From assembly GCF_016056295.1 (NCBI RefSeq), contig NZ_JAECZB010000011.1, positions 92,496-156,495 of the forward strand: DNA of 64,000 nucleotides, written 5' to 3'. The notes under the pieces are model-generated. The model was not told the origin of the DNA. It worked only from the letters and a program-made list of their open reading frames with translations, and did not search any database. Every line of letters begins with the position of its first letter. Within the stretch, counting starts at the first letter, position 1. The position numbers and the translations under genes are program-made. The DNA is from Atlanticothrix silvestris CENA357. GTDB taxonomy: Bacteria > Cyanobacteriota > Cyanobacteriia > Cyanobacteriales > Nostocaceae. Shown one piece after another: positions 60,531-64,000 of the stretch.

Positions 60531-61757
60531 ATGAACCTGACAAAAATTGTTGCAGGAAAACTAGTTCTTGGTATGGTACTTTTGGGATTTTATTCTTGCA
60601 CTTTATCAACACCTGAATCGGCAAACGTTAATAATCAAAAAATAGAAACAGCCGAACAAGTCAGTCAACAAACTTCTACCAACAATCAAGCATGTACTCT
60701 GGTGGAAAAGGGCTTTGGTTCACAAGGACGGGTAAATGTGCAAGCACAAGAAGTAGTTACAGGATTGGAAGTTCCTTGGGGCATTGCTTTTCTGCCAAAT
60801 CAGGATATGTTAGTTACTGAACGACCTGGACGGGTTCGCCTCGTGCAGGGTGGTAAACTGATTCAAAAACCAGTAGCTACTATTGATGTTACAGATAGTG
60901 GTGAAGGTGGTTTACTCGGCATTGCAACTCATCCAAAGTTTGCTGAAAATCGATTTTTCTACGTTTACTACACAGCGGAGAAAAATGGGTCGCAGGTGAA
61001 TCGTGTGGAGCGATGGCAATTATCCCAAAATGGATTGAGTGCCTCATCAGACAGAATAATTCTTGATGATATTCCCGTAGCGCAGTATCACAATGGTGGT
61101 CGCATTCGCTTTGGTGCTGATGGAATGCTCTATATAGGTACTGGCGATGCGAGAGATCCCCAAAGTTCCCAAGATGTTAATAGCCTTGCTGGTAAAATTC
61201 TGCGTGTAACGCCTGATGGACAAGTGCCACAAGATAATCCGTTTCCCAAAAATTCCGTATATATCAGTGGTATTCGCAACACTCAAGGTTTTGATTGGCG
61301 TGATGCATCAACACTATGGGTAACAGACCACGGCCCCAGTGGTGAGTTAGGCAGAAGCGGCCACGATAAAGTCAGTGTTGCAAGAGCAGGCGACAACCTC
61401 GGCTGGCCTACCATCTACCGTTGTGAATCAGAGGAAGGGTTTGTTACTCCGTCTATTGTTTGGCGTGAAGCACTACCTCCGGGTGGGGCAGCAATTTATA
61501 CTGGAAATTCTATTCCTGAGTGGAAGAATAGCTTAATTATTCCTACTCTACGTTCTGAACACTTGCAGCGTGTTGCATTCAACCCACAATCACCCCAGCA
61601 AGTACAACGTCATGAGGTGTATTTACAAGGTAAATACGGACGACTTCGAGAGGCAATTATGGGGCCAGATGGCGAGTTGTATGTCACAACTAGTAACTGC
61701 GATGGACGAGGGAGTTGTCCTTCACAGCAGGATAAAATTCTCCGCATTACCCAATAA
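60531..61757 (+). CDS. PQQ-dependent sugar dehydrogenase-like lipoprotein
   Basis: The 408-residue protein has a lipoprotein signal (LGMVLLGFYSC, the Cys being the lipid site). A beta-propeller of the glucose/sorbosone dehydrogenase family follows: GLEVPWGIAFLPNQDMLVTE, GEGGLLGIATHPKF, YHNGGRIRFGADGMLYIGTG and DHGPSGELGRSGHDK. Members oxidise sugars with PQQ in the periplasm. Whether this strain makes PQQ cannot be seen here. It is followed after 13 bp by the lipid-kinase-like gene. Confidence 0.88.
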   Translation: MNLTKIVAGKLVLGMVLLGFYSCTLSTPESANVNNQKIETAEQVSQQTSTNNQACTLVEKGFGSQGRVNVQAQEVVTGLEVPWGIAFLPNQDMLVTERPGRVRLVQGGKLIQKPVATIDVTDSGEGGLLGIATHPKFAENRFFYVYYTAEKNGSQVNRVERWQLSQNGLSASSDRIILDDIPVAQYHNGGRIRFGADGMLYIGTGDARDPQSSQDVNSLAGKILRVTPDGQVPQDNPFPKNSVYISGIRNTQGFDWRDASTLWVTDHGPSGELGRSGHDKVSVARAGDNLGWPTIYRCESEEGFVTPSIVWREALPPGGAAIYTGNSIPEWKNSLIIPTLRSEHLQRVAFNPQSPQQVQRHEVYLQGKYGRLREAIMGPDGELYVTTSNCDGRGSCPSQQDKILRITQ

Positions 61758-61770
61758 AGAGGATGAAATT

Positions 61771-62679
61771 ATGACTCGCAATGCTTGTCTAATTTTTAAT
61801 CCATCTGCGGGTAAAAGCAACCCTATAGAAGATTTAGTGGCGATTCGAGAAATTTTGGAACCTCAAATCAATCTGGATATTCGCCCCACCCATGAAGTTA
61901 GCCCTTCGGAATTAGCTCATGAAGCAGTTGAAAGCAAGGCTGAGATGATTATTGTATGTGGAGGAGATGGGACGGTATCAGCTGCCTCTGAAGCAGTAAT
62001 TAACACAGGAATTCCTTTGGGAATAATTCCTAGAGGCACTGTCAATGCCTTTGCTCAAGCTTTGGGTATTCCTGCTAAAATTAAGGATGCTTGCAAAACA
62101 ATTTTAACTGGAAAACCCCGAAAAGTGGATGTTGCTTTGTGCAATGGCAAAGCAATGATTGTCTTGACTGCAATCGGTTTTGAAGCTGAAACGATCAAAC
62201 AAACTGATAAAAAAGCTAAAAAACTTTTTGGGATATTGGCGTTTCTGGGGACAGGAATAAAACTACTTAAACATTTAGATTATTTTAAAGTTTATCTAGA
62301 AACAGAGGAGCAAACAATCAATTTGTCAGCCTTAGCTGTGACTATTGCCAATTCAGCTGCACCGACTTCGATTTTGGCACATGGGCCTGCGGGAGTAATT
62401 GTAGATGATGGTTTACTAGATATCACAATTGTTACTCCTGCTAACCGCAAAAATGCTTTATTTGCTGCTTACCATCTACTCATAACGGGCTTTACTGGTA
62501 CTGCTACTAATCGAGATGATATTCAACATCTACGTGCTAAAAGTGTGAAGGTGAGAACCGAACCTCTGAAAAAAGTAGCTTTAGATGGTGATATTAATGG
62601 AACTACTCCTGTTGATATTAAATGTATTCCAGGCGGTCTAACGGTCTTAGTGCCATTAGTTTTAGAAGAAAAAACTTAG
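61771..62679 (+). CDS. Diacylglycerol kinase-type (YegS-like) lipid kinase
   Basis: The 302-residue protein has the DAGK catalytic pattern: CLIFNPSAGKSN, MIIVCGGDGTVSAASEAVIN and IPRGTVNAFAQALGIP near the nucleotide site. A C-terminal beta domain follows, ending VALDGDINGTTPVDIKCIPG. It probably phosphorylates diacylglycerol or a related lipid. I chose the ATG at 61771, 13 bp after the sugar dehydrogenase stop with AAAGAGGATG before it, so the two are one transcript; the frame is open upstream but overlaps that gene. Confidence 0.9.
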   Translation: MTRNACLIFNPSAGKSNPIEDLVAIREILEPQINLDIRPTHEVSPSELAHEAVESKAEMIIVCGGDGTVSAASEAVINTGIPLGIIPRGTVNAFAQALGIPAKIKDACKTILTGKPRKVDVALCNGKAMIVLTAIGFEAETIKQTDKKAKKLFGILAFLGTGIKLLKHLDYFKVYLETEEQTINLSALAVTIANSAAPTSILAHGPAGVIVDDGLLDITIVTPANRKNALFAAYHLLITGFTGTATNRDDIQHLRAKSVKVRTEPLKKVALDGDINGTTPVDIKCIPGGLTVLVPLVLEEKT

Positions 62680-62857
62680 TCAATAAAAGCAAGATTTTAA
62701 TATATCAACTCTCCTACTAAATTTTAAATAATTGCTTTGGAAAAGATGAATATGTTTATTCAGCACTTAGGTAGTCAATAATTAAAGTCACATTCTATTC
62801 ACATTTGTTGACTAACATAAAAAAGCAATTTAATAAACAGTTTGATGTCTCTGAATC

Positions 62858-63472
62858 ATGGTGAAGATTATGAAGACTAAAAATTTTGTTGTAAGTATTA
62901 GAAAGTTTGCGAGCTTTGCTATAGGTATGCTGTTATTACCAGTTTTTGCAGCTTGTTTACCAAATAATACTGCTCAAGTTACTCCTACTACTACTGCACC
63001 GCCTGAGTCTGTACCAACGACACCTCCTATAACCCCTGGTGCAACAGTGAATGAAGACATTACAGATATTGTACAAGCTAACCCTTCATTGAAAACACTG
63101 GCAAATCTGATTGATGAAGCGGATTTAGAACAAAAGTTAGACGATACTGGTTCTTGTACCTTATTTGCACCTTCAGACCAAGCTTTTGCAGCACTTCCAG
63201 AAGTGACTCGACAGCGACTCTTAAAAACAGAAAACCGCGAACTTCTCAGACAGGTTTTAACTTATCACGTTGTTCCAGGCAATCTCACTACCAATCAACT
63301 CCGGTCACAAGAAATAAAAACTTTGGGTAATAACCCAGTAAATATTCAAGTTGACCAAGCAAATAACCAAGTTAGAATCAATGATGCTCTTGTTGTACAG
63401 CCTGATATCAGAGCAAGTAATGGTGTCATCCATATAGTTGACCGAGTAATTCTACCGCCAATGATTCAATAA
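62858..63472 (+). CDS. Fasciclin (FAS1) domain lipoprotein
   Basis: The 204-residue protein has a lipoprotein signal (FAIGMLLLPVFAAC, Cys at about 33) and a Pro/Thr-rich linker (TPTTTAPPESVPTTPPI). One FAS1 domain follows: ADLEQKLDDTGSCTLFAPSD, RELLRQVLTYHVVPGN and GVIHIVDRVILPP. FAS1 proteins mediate adhesion or surface attachment. It has its own upstream spacer of about 180 bp and overlaps the HIT gene by 7 bp at the convergent end. Confidence 0.92.
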   Translation: MVKIMKTKNFVVSIRKFASFAIGMLLLPVFAACLPNNTAQVTPTTTAPPESVPTTPPITPGATVNEDITDIVQANPSLKTLANLIDEADLEQKLDDTGSCTLFAPSDQAFAALPEVTRQRLLKTENRELLRQVLTYHVVPGNLTTNQLRSQEIKTLGNNPVNIQVDQANNQVRINDALVVQPDIRASNGVIHIVDRVILPPMIQ

Positions 63473-63999
63473 ACCTGCTTTATTTTAGGAATGACATTCC
63501 TGATGCCACTTTTAGCACAGACAGTATCACCTTTGTAACGGGGAATGATATGGATACTACTGTGCATAATATTTTGGCCTGCTTCTCGATTGATGTTCAT
63601 TCCTACATTAAAGCCGTCAGGTGCAAATTCTTTTTTCAGAATTTCTTGTACTTTGTTGACCATAAACCAGCAAGCAGATTGCTCTTTAAATGGCAGTTCA
63701 AAATAGTTGCTAATATGACGTTTAGGAATAACTAAAACATGCCCTTTACTTATAGGATAACCGTCTAATATAGCATAAGCGGTTGCTGATTCTGTTAATA
63801 AATTGAGATTTTTATGGGGATTACAGAATATACAATAATTGGTTGAATGGCGTTGATGGTTATAATGAAGATACTGATATAATTCCCGATTTTCATCTAA
63901 ATAAATTGAATTAAATGGAAGTTTAACACTACATTGGTATGTTGGCTTTTTATGGATATAATGTTCTCTAAAACCTTCTTTTTTAAGATCTCTTCTCAC
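63466..63999 (-). CDS. HIT-family nucleotide-binding protein, possibly extending beyond the window
   Basis: The protein has a Cys-x2-Cys pair (NYCIFCNPHKNL), AYAILDGYPISKGHVLVIPK with the family's GHxLVIPKRH, and near the C-terminus a histidine triad in MHSSIHIIPRYKGD. HIT proteins hydrolyse dinucleotide or nucleoside phosphoramidate bonds. A GTG at 63999 gives 177 residues, but the first 25 or so residues are not typical and the true start may lie beyond the edge. It converges on the fasciclin gene. Confidence 0.85.
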   Translation of the reverse strand: MRRDLKKEGFREHYIHKKPTYQCSVKLPFNSIYLDENRELYQYLHYNHQRHSTNYCIFCNPHKNLNLLTESATAYAILDGYPISKGHVLVIPKRHISNYFELPFKEQSACWFMVNKVQEILKKEFAPDGFNVGMNINREAGQNIMHSSIHIIPRYKGDTVCAKSGIRNVIPKIKQVY

Positions 64000-64000
64000 A

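Overview
The window reads as chromosomal DNA of a filamentous, heterocyst-forming cyanobacterium of the Nostoc/Anabaena group. The evidence is a complete cyanobacterial nif cluster in the order nifB-fdxN-nifS-nifU-glbN-nifH-nifD-nifK-nifE-nifN-nifX-...-nifW-hesA-hesB-fdxH, a nifD gene split by a programmed-excision element carrying xisA, a hydrogenase-maturation protease of the HupW type, XisH/XisI proteins, many GCGATCGC (HIP1) octamers, and short tandem repeats (GTTAGTTGTCA, GTGGTCA and AATTCGT types). All family names come from recognising the proteins by eye; no database search was run.

Layout. 1-5 kb: start of an RNase J gene, dapA and asd on the minus strand, then an 840-bp gene-free stretch rich in perfect inverted repeats (a candidate RNA). 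3.3-7.1 kb: the protein-quality-control cluster tig-clpP-clpX. 7-13.7 kb: an alpha/beta hydrolase, a nitroreductase, a glycosyltransferase, a GntR regulator divergent from a dienelactone hydrolase, and an S1-domain protein. 13.8-17.5 kb: small accessory genes (an HTH protein, a PIN toxin with its antitoxin, a TPR protein), then tRNA-Ser(UGA). 17.8-25.1 kb: two metallophosphoesterases, nadA, xisH-xisI, a transposase remnant and hupW. 25.1-28.3 kb: a two-domain SagB-like oxidoreductase with an ankyrin protein, and a molbindin.

28.5-58.4 kb is the nif region, all on the minus strand. NifH, NifD and NifK form the enzyme. NifB, NifE, NifN, NifX and the NifX-associated protein build FeMo-co. NifU, NifS and HesB supply Fe-S clusters. 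FdxH donates electrons, and a GlbN-type hemoglobin sits between nifU and nifH. nifD is cut by a 13,097-bp element (37,686-50,782) bounded by an 11-bp direct repeat, GGATTACTCCG on the minus strand. Joining the two repeats restores a 500-residue NifD in frame. The element encodes XisA and a varied cargo: two Uma2 nucleases, several intact or broken toxin-antitoxin modules, a possible secreted EndoU-like nuclease, a methyltransferase, and repeats.

58.4-64 kb: a gene-free nifB upstream region with 22-bp-spaced direct repeats, then a quinone oxidoreductase, a PQQ-type sugar dehydrogenase, a lipid-kinase-like protein, a fasciclin lipoprotein and a HIT protein at the window edge.

The observations I rate highest are the anatomy of the nifD element (subterminal repeats and a duplicated right end enclosing a toxin-antitoxin pair), the phased repeats upstream of nifB, tandem repeats that provide the stop codons of several nif genes, and the structured region upstream of tig.
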